Assembly: GCF_019511375.1 (NCBI RefSeq) | Contig: NZ_JAEUAO010000005.1 | Location: 302,285-366,284, forward strand | Source: Rhizobium herbae | GTDB lineage: Bacteria > Pseudomonadota > Alphaproteobacteria > Rhizobiales > Rhizobiaceae | Reading direction: 5' to 3' | DNA length: 64,000 bases | Part shown: positions 28,207-35,536 of the stretch, piece by piece | Numbering within the stretch: position 1 is the stretch's first letter | Layout: each line of letters starts with the position of its first letter | Made by a program: the position numbers and the translations under genes | Notes under the pieces: generated by a model | Told to the model about the DNA's origin: nothing | The model's input: the letters and a program-made list of their open reading frames with translations, nothing else | Database searches by the model: none

Positions 28207-28275
28207 CCATGTCTCCTCGCGGGCGTTTTCGCCCGTCTGCCCGTCGCTGCTCGGTTTCCCGTCAAAGATCGTATG

Positions 28276-28785
28276 TCAGGACGCCACTTTCAAGACAAGC
28301 GGTTCGTGTCCCGTCGCCTCGATAAAGCGCAGGAGATCCCCGGAGGCGATCGATGTAGTCGCATCATTGGCGAGCGGGTGGCAGTTCACGGTCGCCTCCT
28401 TCATCAGAGCTTCGTCGACAATGATCTTCACCTGTTTTTGCGTGTCGTTGATGACCCCGAAGGCGGTGACCGCGCCGGGAACGACGCCGAGATATTCCAT
28501 CAGCTTCTCCGGTCTGCCGAAGGAAACCTTGCTGGCACCGCCAATGATCGTATGCACGGTCTTCAGGTCGACGGTTGCGTTCTCTTCGACGGTGAGCAGG
28601 AAATAATTGTCCTTCTTGTCCTTCACAAACAGGTTTTTTGTATGTCCACCGGGGATCTCGTCGCGCAGCGCGACCGATTCGGCGACGGTAAAGACCGGCG
28701 CGTGCCGCTTGGTCGTGTGCTCGATGCCGAGGCTGTCCAGAAACTGGAACAATTCGTCCTGCGTCTTCGGCTGCACTTCACTCAT
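28276..28785 (-). CDS. YbaK/ProX-type aminoacyl-tRNA deacylase
   Basis: 169 residues; free-standing relative of the ProRS editing (INS) domain. Motifs are LGIEHTTKRHAPVFTVAESV, IPGGHTKNLFVKDKKDNYFL with the conserved lysine, ASKVSFGRPEKLMEYLGVVP, and GAVTAFGVIND. ProXp-ala type proteins hydrolyse Ala-tRNA(Pro), and related YbaK hydrolyses Cys-tRNA(Pro); the GGHTKNLF and GxVTPF-like features favour the ProX (PrdX) group. Monocistronic. GAAGGAAC precedes the ATG. Confidence 0.9.
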   Translation of the reverse strand: MSEVQPKTQDELFQFLDSLGIEHTTKRHAPVFTVAESVALRDEIPGGHTKNLFVKDKKDNYFLLTVEENATVDLKTVHTIIGGASKVSFGRPEKLMEYLGVVPGAVTAFGVINDTQKQVKIIVDEALMKEATVNCHPLANDATTSIASGDLLRFIEATGHEPLVLKVAS

Positions 28786-28938
28786 GGCGGGTTCCTTCGT
28801 CTTGAAAATGGCGGTCCTGATTTACGGCGAAGGGCAGCCAAGCGCAATCTCCGCATTTGCGAAGGCTGCAAAACGCCTTGTTTTCAGGGAGTTGCGACGT
28901 TCCTGAAAAAATTTCTTCGACAAGCCGTCATTTCCCTG

Positions 28939-28967
28939 TTGCATTTGGAAAACGGCTGGGCCATATA
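28939..28967 (+). promoter_or_regulatory. Putative promoter of the tRNA-Gly gene
   Basis: TTGCAT (28939-28944), a 17-base spacer and CATATA (28962-28967) lie about 60 bases before the mature tRNA 5' end. The spacing fits a sigma-70 promoter; the hexamers are approximate. Confidence 0.4.
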
Positions 28968-29028
28968 GCGCCCGTCGCCGCAACGCAGCGACCTTCGGCC
29001 ACTGACTACCCCAGGCCGTCGACAATGA

Positions 29029-29103
29029 GCGGGTGTAGCTCAGGGGTAGAGCACAACCTTGCCAAGGTTGGGGTCGGGCGTTCGAATCGCCTCACCCGCT
29101 CCA
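29029..29103 (+). tRNA. tRNA-Gly (anticodon GCC)
   Basis: A full cloverleaf is readable: acceptor GCGGGTG pairs with CACCCGC, D arm GCTC-AGGGGTA-GAGC, anticodon arm CAACC-TTGCCAA-GGTTG with anticodon GCC at 29061-29063, T arm GGGCG-TTCGAAT-CGCCT. Discriminator T at 29100 and an encoded CCA end at 29101-29103. It decodes GGC and GGU. Confidence 0.97.
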
Positions 29104-29123
29104 TTCTTTCCAAGTTGTCGCAA

Positions 29124-29146
29124 GCCTCGGTTCGCCGGGGCTTTTG
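29124..29146 (+). terminator. Terminator after tRNA-Gly
   Basis: GCCTCGG (29124-29130) and CCGGGGC (29135-29141) form a 7-bp stem (one wobble pair) with a TTCG tetraloop, followed by TTTTGTGTTTT. Confidence 0.8.
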
Positions 29147-29316
29147 TGTTTTCCGGCGCGGTTGACACGAGGCATTGACGGCTCTCGCAAGTCAGGGTGT
29201 TCCCCACACAGCTGCGAATTCGTCACGCGAAGCGATCGGCTCTGCAGCGGGCAATTGCGCCGACAATCCCGTTCGTTGTAGTTATTTTCCGCCGCTTGAT
29301 TTTGGAGGAGACGCGC

Positions 29317-29709
29317 ATGGACCGATACACGGGGGGGTGCCTGTGCGGAAACGTCCGCATCGTAGCCTCGGGCAGGCCATACCGGGTCGGCCTTTGTCAC
29401 TGTCTCGATTGCCGCAAGCATCATGGGGCGCTTTTTCACGCTTCCGCGATATTCCCGCAGGATGCGGTGACGATCGACGGCGAAACACGCGACTACTTGG
29501 GGCGGTTCTTCTGTCCCCGCTGCGGCTCGTCCGTTTTCGCACGCACCGCTGACGAGGTCGAAGTGAACCTCGGATCGCTCGATGCCCCCGACCAGCTGAT
29601 GCCGACCTACGAAAGCTGGATCATCCGTCGCGAGTCCTGGTTGCCGCCGTTTCCGCTTGCGAGACGATACGACCGCGATCGTGACGCCACGAGCCGCTTC
29701 GAGGAATAG
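29317..29709 (+). CDS. GFA (CENP-V) family zinc protein
   Basis: 130 residues. Zinc ligands of the GFA fold are all present: GGCLCGNVRI, LCHCLDCRKHHG and FFCPRCGSSVFA. Family members include glutathione S-(hydroxymethyl)transferase-like enzymes, but most have no known reaction. The ATG at 29317 follows GGAGGAG with a 6-base spacer. Single gene, with its own 210-bp upstream region after the tRNA-Gly terminator. Confidence 0.92.
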   Translation: MDRYTGGCLCGNVRIVASGRPYRVGLCHCLDCRKHHGALFHASAIFPQDAVTIDGETRDYLGRFFCPRCGSSVFARTADEVEVNLGSLDAPDQLMPTYESWIIRRESWLPPFPLARRYDRDRDATSRFEE

Positions 29710-29809
29710 CTCGCCGCGCCGTTTCAAGCCGACATCGGCGTCCGCAACCGGATGCTTGGGAAAGCGCCTTCGACAGGAATGTGCGGCGAGGCGGCCGTAG
29801 CCGATCGGC

Positions 29810-30061
29810 TCAGCCACGCACCTGTGCTTGCAGCCGCTGCGCTTTCCTCTCGGCTGCCCGGTGATCTTTCACCTTGCCGCGCAGACGCCTGGCGATCTCG
29901 CGCAGGCCGACCTTTCCGCCGCGCCCCACCCCGGCGAGCAGCAGATCTGCGGCAATCCAGGGGTGTTTGCGCGCGAGGCGCAGGAGAACGTGGGCGACGG
30001 CCGCTGCTGCGGCGCGGTCTCTGATGGAGTGGCCAAAGCGCTTTTGAAGGAAGCGTTCCAG
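29810..30061 (-). CDS. Small basic helical protein with apparent CTG start
   Basis: The reading frame codes for 83 residues: LERFLQKRFGHSIRDRAAAA, then HVLLRLARKHPWIAADLLLA, GKVGLREIARRLRGKVKDHR and a basic end. Codon use is strongly coding-like. No ATG, GTG or TTG lies at a sensible place, yet AAAGGAG (30068-30074) stands 6 bases before CTG at 30061, exactly where a start codon belongs. Either CTG initiates or an ancestral start was mutated. It begins 41 bp after the 126-residue gene, sharing its stress promoter. No family recognised. Overlapping frames here are rejected. Confidence 0.55.
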   Translation of the reverse strand: MERFLQKRFGHSIRDRAAAAAVAHVLLRLARKHPWIAADLLLAGVGRGGKVGLREIARRLRGKVKDHRAAERKAQRLQAQVRG

Positions 30062-30102
30062 CCGTCGCTCCTTTCCTGGAAATTCCCGGTGCGACGTCGG
30101 CC

Positions 30103-30483
30103 TCAGTGGACGGCGGCGCCCTGGCGAGGGCCCTTGTTTGCGCGCCTCCGCCCTTTTGCCTGCTTGCGCACCTTTTTTGGCAGGGCTGTATCCGCGGCCT
30201 CCCGCACCACTTCCGTAGCCGCTTGCGCAGCGCCGCGGATGGCATCGGTGGCGAGGCCCATGGCCCTGGCTCCCTTGCGCGCGCCCTTCTTGGTCGCGTC
30301 AACGATTTCTTCCCGTTCGCCGATGAGAATGGCAGCGGCGGCGCCTGCGCCCGCCGTCAGGGCGTTCGCGAGCACGTCGCGACCGAGGTCGCTGCCGAGC
30401 AGCGAGCGAATGACGGACGATTTACGGATGGCCTTCGGCACTTTGTAGCCCGCAACTTTCTTGGGGATCGTGTTCTTTGCCAT
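30103..30483 (-). CDS. Small basic protein under a general-stress promoter, function unknown
   Basis: 126 residues, Ala/Arg/Lys-rich. The N-terminus is MAKNTIPKKVAGYKVPKAIR. The centre has a hydrophobic Ala/Gly stretch (DVLANALTAGAGAAAAILIG), then amphipathic helices and a very basic tail (PKKVRKQAKGRRRANKG). The composition could suit nucleic-acid or membrane-surface binding, but no family is recognised. An excellent AAAAGGAG precedes the ATG. GGAAC-N17-CGTT lies about 26-50 bp upstream, so it is probably part of the EcfG general stress regulon. Confidence 0.82.
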   Translation of the reverse strand: MAKNTIPKKVAGYKVPKAIRKSSVIRSLLGSDLGRDVLANALTAGAGAAAAILIGEREEIVDATKKGARKGARAMGLATDAIRGAAQAATEVVREAADTALPKKVRKQAKGRRRANKGPRQGAAVH

Positions 30484-30508
30484 GTCGGTTCTCCTTTTCC
30501 TGGCAGTG

Positions 30509-30534
30509 AACGCGGGAGGGACGCAGGCAGTTCC
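30509..30534 (-). promoter_or_regulatory. EcfG (RpoE2)-type general stress promoter
   Basis: On the minus strand GGAAC (30534-30530), 17 bases, CGTT (30512-30509) matches the alphaproteobacterial EcfG consensus GGAAC-N16/17-CGTT exactly. It is correctly placed to drive the 126-residue gene and the following CTG-start gene. A second exact match precedes rpoH2. Confidence 0.7.
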
Positions 30535-30597
30535 CGATTTTCTTTAGCCGGCAGCCCGATTAAGCCCAGAGCGGGCCTTCAGGATGTGCAGCAGCGC

Positions 30598-31365
30598 TCA
30601 GCCGCGCCCCACATAGGGCATCTTTGTCGCCATGACCGTCATTGACAGCACGTTGGCTTCGAGCGGCAGGCTGGCCATGTAGACGACGGCGTCGGCGACA
30701 AGCTTGGCGCGGATGGTCGGTTCGCTGGCGGTCTCGCCATTCGCCTGCAGCACGCCGCCCCCCATCTTCGCCGTCATGTCGGTCGAGGCGTTGCCGATGT
30801 CGATCTGGCCGCAGGCAATGTCGAAGGGGCGGCCGTCGAGTGCTGTCGATTTGGTCAGGCCGGAGATGGCGTGCTTGGTGGCGGTATAGGGCGCCGAGAA
30901 CGGACGCGGCGTCGAGGCGGAGATCGAGCCGTTGTTGATGATGCGGCCGCCCCGTGGCGTCTGCGCTTTCATCAGCTTCATCGCCTGCTGGGTGCAGAGG
31001 AAGGCGCCGGTCAGATTGGCGGCGACGATGGCGTTCCACTGCTCGAAGCTGATGTCCTCCATCGGCACTGCCGGCAGGCTCATGCCGGCATTGTTAACGA
31101 GCAGGTCGAGGCGGCCAAAATCGTGGCGGATGGTCTGGAAGAGGGTGGCGACCGATTGCGGATCGCCGACATCGGCGGCGAAGGCCCTGACCGTGCCTGT
31201 GGTATGGGCGGCCATGTCGCGTGCGGTTGCCTGCAGAACGTCGGAGCGGCGGCCGGAGATGACGACGGTGAAGCCGCTTTCGACGAGCGCCTCGGCAATG
31301 GCGCGGCCGATGCCGGTGCCGCCGCCGGTCACCAGTGCTATTCTGTCATGGGTCGGTGTCGTCAT
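30598..31365 (-). CDS. Short-chain dehydrogenase/reductase
   Basis: 255 residues; classical SDR. NAD(P) motif [18 protein letters not shown] after beta-2 (an arginine here favours NADP), NNAG ([11 protein letters not shown]), catalytic Ser in IINNGSISA, and Tyr-Lys in [12 protein letters not shown]. The C-terminus [19 protein letters not shown] is typical of the 3-oxoacyl-ACP-reductase-like group. Substrate unknown. The start ATG 31365 follows GGAGGG. galM lies upstream on the same strand, 46 bp away, so a sugar-related role is conceivable. Confidence 0.92.
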   Translation of the reverse strand: MTTPTHDRIALVTGGGTGIGRAIAEALVESGFTVVISGRRSDVLQATARDMAAHTTGTVRAFAADVGDPQSVATLFQTIRHDFGRLDLLVNNAGMSLPAVPMEDISFEQWNAIVAANLTGAFLCTQQAMKLMKAQTPRGGRIINNGSISASTPRPFSAPYTATKHAISGLTKSTALDGRPFDIACGQIDIGNASTDMTAKMGGGVLQANGETASEPTIRAKLVADAVVYMASLPLEANVLSMTVMATKMPYVGRG

Positions 31366-31411
31366 CCGTCCATCCCTCCGCGGCTCAGGCATGGCCTATC
31401 TCAGCAGGATG

Positions 31412-32422
31412 TCAGTTCCGGGTAAAGACGTAGTCGGTTTCCTGCCTGAGCGTTTCCCCCGGCCGCAGCACGGCCTCGGGGAAGCCGGCATGGTTGACCG
31501 CATCCGGCCAGATCTGCGTTTCGAGGCAAAAGCCGGCGAAGGGGCCGTAGCGGCGGCCTTCGAGACCCGGAACCGGGACATTCATCTTGAAGCCGGTGTA
31601 GAACTGCACGCCGGGTTCGGTGGTGCGGACCTCCAGCGAAACGCCGGAATTGATGCTGCGCACCAGGGCAACGGGCTGTTTTGGACCGCGGGCATCGGCG
31701 AGACAGAAATTGTGATCGTAGGCGATCTTGTCGCCTTCCATCTGGCGACGCAGCGGCGTCATCGAGCGCAGGTCGAAGGCGGTTCCCTCGACAGCACGGA
31801 TTTCGCCGGTCGGCACCTGCAGCGCATCCGTCGGCAGGTAGTGATTGGCAGCGATCATCGCGTCGTGGCCGAGCGCGTCGGCGGCGCCGTCGAGATTGAA
31901 ATAGCTGTGCTGGCAGACATTGCAGATGGTCGCGCGGTCGGTCGTGCTCTCGTAGACGACATTGAGCACGCCGCCGTCGGTGACGGTATAGGTGCAGGTG
32001 ACGGTGCAATTGCCGGGATAGCCGGCGCGGCCGTCGGGATCGGTGATCTCAAGCACGACGCGGTCTTCGGCGCGGTCGACGATCGTCCACAGCCGCTTGG
32101 CAATGCCGTCGCTGCCGCCGTGCAGGTGGGTCACGCCCTTTTCGTTCAATTCGAGCTGGTAGGGCGTGCCGTCGATCGAAAAGCGGCCGCCGCCGATACG
32201 GTTGGCGTTGCGGCCCGGCGTCGCGCCGAAATAGGGGGAGTGATCGAGATAATCCTGAAAGTTCTCGAAGCCGAGAACCAGCGGCGCGGCGTGGCCGTCG
32301 AGGCGCAGGTCCTGGATGACCGAACCCCAGGTGAGGATGTTTGCGGTCAGCCCGCCGCCGCGGATGATGAGGCGATGGACCGGTTCGCCGGACGGCAAAT
32401 GGCCGAAAGTTTCTGTCTGCAC
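31412..32422 (-). CDS. galM: Aldose 1-epimerase
   Basis: 336 residues; mutarotase that interconverts alpha and beta anomers of galactose or related aldoses. Motifs are SPYFGATPGRNANRIGGGRF, VTHLHGGSDGIAKRLW (conserved His), NVCQHSYFNLDG (catalytic His) and the catalytic Glu in PFAGFCLETQIWPDAVNH. I choose the GTG at 32422 (MQTETFGHLPSG) because GGAGG lies 8 bases upstream; an earlier GTG at 32437 would overlap that site. Confidence 0.93.
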   Translation of the reverse strand: MQTETFGHLPSGEPVHRLIIRGGGLTANILTWGSVIQDLRLDGHAAPLVLGFENFQDYLDHSPYFGATPGRNANRIGGGRFSIDGTPYQLELNEKGVTHLHGGSDGIAKRLWTIVDRAEDRVVLEITDPDGRAGYPGNCTVTCTYTVTDGGVLNVVYESTTDRATICNVCQHSYFNLDGAADALGHDAMIAANHYLPTDALQVPTGEIRAVEGTAFDLRSMTPLRRQMEGDKIAYDHNFCLADARGPKQPVALVRSINSGVSLEVRTTEPGVQFYTGFKMNVPVPGLEGRRYGPFAGFCLETQIWPDAVNHAGFPEAVLRPGETLRQETDYVFTRN

Positions 32423-32529
32423 GGCTTTATCCTCCACTTATTCGGGCGGCAAACTGCGTCATTTCGTGCAGCGCGGCAACCGAAAAGTCATACAATTCAC
32501 GACGGATCCGCCGCCGCAGCCGATGCCGT

Positions 32530-32982
32530 TCACAGCATCTTCTGGTAGACAATGAATGGCGACTTCGCTGCGATCCGGTCGTAGAGCTGGCGGGCCGTGG
32601 CGTTGAATTCCTGCGTCATCCAGTAGACCTTCGGCGTCCCTGCCGCCTGCGCCCTCGCATAGACAGCCTCGATCAGGGCGCGGCCGATCCCCCGTCCACG
32701 CACCTGCGGATCGGCATAGAGGTCCTGCAGATAGCAGACCGGATTTTCGAACCAGCATGAGCGGTGGAAGAGGAAATGCGTGAGCCCGACCGCCCGGCCG
32801 TCGAGCACCGCCAGCAGACCGGCAAACTCATGCGCGTCGCCGCTCAAGAGGCGTGAGAAGGTCAGCGCATAGATCTCCTCCGGCAGGGTGGTTTCGTAGA
32901 AGGCCAGATAGGCCTTCCACAGACGGCGCCAGTCGGCTTCGTCGGTGCGCTCGAGCGGCCGAATGACCAAATCGGCCATCAT
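32530..32982 (-). CDS. GNAT family N-acetyltransferase
   Basis: 150 residues. The acetyl-CoA motif is [20 protein letters not shown] (Q/RxxGxG/A), followed by [19 protein letters not shown]. Substrate unknown. Its start overlaps the metA stop (ATGATG at 32982-32979), so it is translationally coupled to metA and therefore under the same SAM-II riboswitch. That suggests a function in methionine or sulfur metabolism, which is inference only. Confidence 0.9.
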   Translation of the reverse strand: MMADLVIRPLERTDEADWRRLWKAYLAFYETTLPEEIYALTFSRLLSGDAHEFAGLLAVLDGRAVGLTHFLFHRSCWFENPVCYLQDLYADPQVRGRGIGRALIEAVYARAQAAGTPKVYWMTQEFNATARQLYDRIAAKSPFIVYQKML

Positions 32983-33905
32983 GTCCTGTCCTTCCCGATA
33001 TTGGCGAGATCATAGGGCGTCGTCTGGTAGATGTCGTTGATCCAGTTGCCGAACAACAGATGCGCGTGGCTGCGCCAGCGGTTCTGGGGCGGCAGTTCGG
33101 GGTCGTTGTGGGGGAAATGGTTGTGCGGCATCTTGATCGGCACGCCGGCATTCACGTCCCGGAAATATTCCTCCGACAGCGAGGTCGAATCATATTCGAC
33201 ATGGTTGAAGACGTAGAGGCGGTTGCCGGCCTTCTCATGCACGAAGCAGACGCCCATCTCGTCGGATTCCATCAGGATTTCCAGTCCCGGCACCTTCTCG
33301 ATATCGGCGCGGCGCACCTCGGTCCAGCGCGATACCGGGATCTGGAAATCGTCGGAGAAGCCGTTCAGATAGACCGAAGACGGGTTGAGATTGTGGTGGC
33401 GGTAGACGCCGAAGGCCTTTTCCTTCAGCGTGTGTTTCGGCACGCCGTGGAAATGGTAGATCGCCGCCATCGCGCCCCAGCAGATGTTGAGCGTCGAATG
33501 GACATGGGTGTGCGTCCAGTCGAAGATCTCTCGCATCTCGCCCCAGTAGGTGACGTCCTCGTAGTCCAGCGTCTCGACCGGCGCGCCGGTGATGATCAGG
33601 CCATCGAACTTGCGATGCTTGACCTCGTCGAAGGTGTCGTAGAAGGCAAGCAGATGCTCTTCCGGCGTGTTCTTGGCCTTGTGGCCGCCGAGCCGGATCA
33701 GCGAAAGCTCGACCTGCAGCGGCGTGGCGCCGACGAGGCGCGCCATCTGCACCTCGGTCCTGATCTTGTTCGGCATGAGGTTCAGGAGCCCGATCTGCAG
33801 CGGGCGGATGTCCTGGCGGATCGCCGCGGTTTCGGTCATCACCCTGACCCCCTCCTTGACGAGGGTCTCGAAGGCGGGCAGCGTATCGGGAATCTTGATG
33901 GGCAT
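32979..33905 (-). CDS. metA: Homoserine O-acyltransferase MetA, predicted acetyl-CoA type
   Basis: 308 residues, the usual MetA length. First committed step of methionine synthesis. Motifs are [40 protein letters not shown] with the nucleophilic Cys near 142, and [18 protein letters not shown] with the catalytic His/Glu. The acyl-CoA specificity loop reads [12 protein letters not shown]; a Glu at this place, instead of the Gly of the E. coli enzyme, indicates acetyl- rather than succinyl-CoA. Preceded by a SAM-II riboswitch with terminator. The start ATG 33905 ([12 protein letters not shown]) is chosen over upstream frame extensions inside the riboswitch leader. Confidence 0.95.
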   Translation of the reverse strand: MPIKIPDTLPAFETLVKEGVRVMTETAAIRQDIRPLQIGLLNLMPNKIRTEVQMARLVGATPLQVELSLIRLGGHKAKNTPEEHLLAFYDTFDEVKHRKFDGLIITGAPVETLDYEDVTYWGEMREIFDWTHTHVHSTLNICWGAMAAIYHFHGVPKHTLKEKAFGVYRHHNLNPSSVYLNGFSDDFQIPVSRWTEVRRADIEKVPGLEILMESDEMGVCFVHEKAGNRLYVFNHVEYDSTSLSEEYFRDVNAGVPIKMPHNHFPHNDPELPPQNRWRSHAHLLFGNWINDIYQTTPYDLANIGKDRT

Positions 33906-33948
33906 GGGCAACACTCGGGTCAGGACAAGCAGGAATAGCGGCCGGAAC

Positions 33949-33980
33949 AAAAAAACCGGCAACGACAAGATCGCTACCGG
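33949..33980 (-). terminator. Riboswitch-associated intrinsic terminator in the metA leader
   Basis: On the minus strand CCGGTAGCGA and TCGTTGCCGG (33980-33956) form a 10-bp stem with two wobble pairs and a TCTTG loop, followed directly by seven T (33955-33949). It lies 24 nt after the SAM-II aptamer and 43 nt before the metA start. It is probably the expression platform. Confidence 0.85.
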
Positions 33981-34004
33981 CCCGCTTTGCTTGCGCATGC
34001 ACGG

Positions 34005-34060
34005 CCCTTTAGCAACTTGTTTAACGTGGCTGCAAGCCGGCCGGCCAAATCACCACGAAG
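34005..34060 (-). promoter_or_regulatory. SAM-II riboswitch upstream of metA
   Basis: The minus strand has the SAM-II consensus order: CTTCGTGGTGATTTGG, a G+C-rich loop, CTTGCAGCCACG closing stem P1 (CGTGG with CCACG), then TTAAACAAGTTGCTAAAGGG, which makes the pseudoknot. Aptamers of this class bind S-adenosylmethionine and occur upstream of metA in alphaproteobacteria. Control should turn off metA and the coupled acetyltransferase gene when SAM is plentiful. Confidence 0.93.
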
Positions 34061-34830
34061 AGCGGATATAACGCCGCGGACAGCTAAAATCAATGGTGGC
34101 GGCATGGCCCGTTTCTGCCTGACGGGGTGCCGCTTCTCCTTGCGTCATGCCCGTCACGAGGGGCAGGCGATCGCATAGGAATTTTGCGGCTTGCCCCTTC
34201 TTCTTCCCCGCGAGGCGATGGGCGACGATCCGGCTTGTGGCAGATGCACGGTGCGGGGCGCCACCTGCCCTTCGGGCATCGTCCCCCGGAGGGGGCGAAG
34301 AGGAGCGAGCGGCACGCCTTTCATTCACGCGCGAAAACTTCGCCGTGGTTTTCAAAGAGCAGTTCGGCCGGGGCACATCGGGTGCCTCAGGTAAGTAGGA
34401 GTAGGTGACACGCGATGTGCCCCGTTTCGGTGTCTTTTGCCGCGCTTCTCAGGTTCTTCTGCGCTTCTTAAGAAAGAAGCCTCCAATGCCCCGGCCCGGC
34501 CTCTTATCCGCCAGGCCTTTCAATATGGTGGGGCATGCCCTTGACCCTTGGGTGGCAAAGCCGCCCGGCGGGGTGAACCGCCCGTGGTGTGACATGCCCG
34601 GCACGCCCGGCCCATTTGCGGACCGGAGGAGAACCGCCTTTCACGCAGCCCCGGAGATTTCGCGTGCGTTTCGCCAAATCACCCGGGCACCGGCCCCGCC
34701 TCGCCGGCAACGCACTCCGGTGTATCCGATGGCGGGACGGGAGGAGTATGGCACGGGCGCCAAGGGCGGGGATGAACGGGAATGATGGAGGCAGCGCATT
34801 TGCGTCGATTCCGCCTCGGCGAGATAAATC
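34061..34830. other. Gene-free region between the metA riboswitch and ohr
   Basis: About 770 bp with no protein I can support. It holds the metA promoter region (right of 34060), a mosaic-repeat-like block near 34140-34310 (GCCCTTCGGGCATCGTCCCC and GGAGGGGGCGAAGAGG), an 11-bp inverted repeat at 34370-34423, and a GCTTCTT/AAGAAGC hairpin at 34463-34480. Open frames here have irregular codon use and no recognisable domain. Confidence 0.6.
34370..34423. other. Long-stem inverted repeat, candidate structured RNA
   Basis: GGGGCACATCG (34370-34380) and CGATGTGCCCC (34413-34423) are perfect 11-bp arms around a 32-nt loop. Read on the minus strand the loop is pyrimidine-rich (CACCTACTCCTACTTACC) and resembles anti-Shine-Dalgarno sRNA loops. 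On the plus strand the stem is followed by a weak T stretch (GTTTCGGTGTCTTTT). Strand and function are uncertain. Confidence 0.45.
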
Positions 34831-34833
34831 GTA

Positions 34834-34848
34834 TCCGATTAAATCGGA
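34834..34848. promoter_or_regulatory. OhrR operator 1, upstream of the ohr -35
   Basis: TCCGATT-A-AATCGGA is a perfect 15-bp palindrome ending 6 bp before the ohr -35 box. The same core appears in operator 2 and in the ohrR promoter. Confidence 0.75.
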
Positions 34849-34854
34849 ATAGTG

Positions 34855-34883
34855 TTGACAAGGGCCTGCGTCCGGCGTATTTA
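34855..34883 (+). promoter_or_regulatory. ohr promoter
   Basis: TTGACA (34855-34860), a 17-base spacer and TATTTA (34878-34883) form a good sigma-70 promoter bracketed by two OhrR operators. Transcription should start near 34890, inside operator 2. Confidence 0.7.
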
Positions 34884-34885
34884 AC

Positions 34886-34910
34886 TCGCATCCGATTAGA
34901 TCGGATACGA
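34886..34910. promoter_or_regulatory. OhrR operator 2, at the ohr transcription start
   Basis: ATCCGAT-TAG-ATCGGAT (34890-34906) is a perfect palindrome, extended outward by TCG (34886-34888) and CGA (34908-34910). Bound OhrR would block the start point. Confidence 0.75.
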
Positions 34911-34937
34911 ACAAAACCGCAAACAAAGGACATCACC

Positions 34938-35333
34938 ATGACCGAGAAGCTTCTTTTCACCGGAAAGACCCACAACAAGGGCGGCCGCGACGGCTTTGCC
35001 CGCAGCAGCGACGGCAAGCTGGATGTTAAGCTGGCGCAGCCCCACCCGGCCGCCGAAAACCTGTTCGGTGCCGCCTGGTCGGCCTGCTACATGGGCGCGA
35101 TCGAGGTCGCCGCCGCCCAGAGAAACATCAAGCTTCCGGCGGGTCCCGAGGTCCATGCCGAGATTGATCTCAACGTCGATGATGGCTCCTACTTCCTGCG
35201 GGCGCGCCTCAATGTCAGCTTGCCGGGCACCGACCGCGACGTCGCCCATGAACTGATCCACGCAGCCCATGAAATCTGCCCCTATTCCAAGGCGACGCGC
35301 GGCAACGTCGACGTGGCCACCAACCTTCTCTGA
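34938..35333 (+). CDS. ohr: Organic hydroperoxide reductase Ohr
   Basis: 131 residues; OsmC/Ohr-fold thiol peroxidase that reduces lipid and organic hydroperoxides using lipoyl dithiols. N-terminus EKLLFTGKTHNKGGRDG. The catalytic cysteines are in LFGAAWSACYMGAIEVAA and HAAHEICPYSKATRGNVDV, and the Ohr-type insertion SSDGKLDVKLAQP is present. AAAGGA precedes the ATG. The promoter is bracketed by two OhrR operators; ohrR lies 590 bp downstream, convergent. A strong hairpin follows the stop. Confidence 0.96.
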   Translation: MTEKLLFTGKTHNKGGRDGFARSSDGKLDVKLAQPHPAAENLFGAAWSACYMGAIEVAAAQRNIKLPAGPEVHAEIDLNVDDGSYFLRARLNVSLPGTDRDVAHELIHAAHEICPYSKATRGNVDVATNLL

Positions 35334-35342
35334 GCCCGATCG

Positions 35343-35373
35343 GTCGGGTCTGCCTGCCGGCGGCAGACCCGAC
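35343..35373 (+). terminator. Hairpin terminator after ohr
   Basis: GTCGGGTCTGCC (35343-35354) and GGCAGACCCGAC (35362-35373) make a perfect 12-bp stem with a 7-nt loop. No proper T-run follows (GCTCTTGG), so efficiency is uncertain. Confidence 0.6.
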
Positions 35374-35427
35374 GCTCTTGGACGCTAACCTTGCTGCGGC
35401 CGATCCGGCCGCATTCTGTATTTCTGG

Positions 35428-35500
35428 AGCAAATTCCGGAAACGTGCGACGCGGTTTTGCGTCCGGATTTCCGTCAAAACATGGATAGAGCATTTTCCGT
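35428..35500. repeat. Rhizobial palindromic intergenic motif
   Basis: AAATTCCGGA (35431-35440) opposes TCCGGATTT (35462-35470), with an inner GACGC/GCGTC pair around GGTTTT. It is followed by GAGCATTTTCC. Sequences of the form GGAAAxGTGxGACGCGGTTTTxCGTCCGG are widely dispersed in Rhizobiaceae intergenic regions. Confidence 0.5.
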
Positions 35501-35536
35501 GTCTCGAAGACATGGCCGTTTGACAGCGTGGCTGTG

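Noticed and set aside
29724..30302. 192-codon minus-strand frame overlapping both small stress genes
   Set aside because: Pro/Arg/Ser-rich translation with no structure; it overlaps the better supported 126-residue gene and the CTG-start frame.
34405..34926. Open frames on both strands of 126 and 140 codons in the region before ohr
   Set aside because: No recognisable domain, Pro/Arg-rich, and the minus-strand frame runs through the ohr operators.
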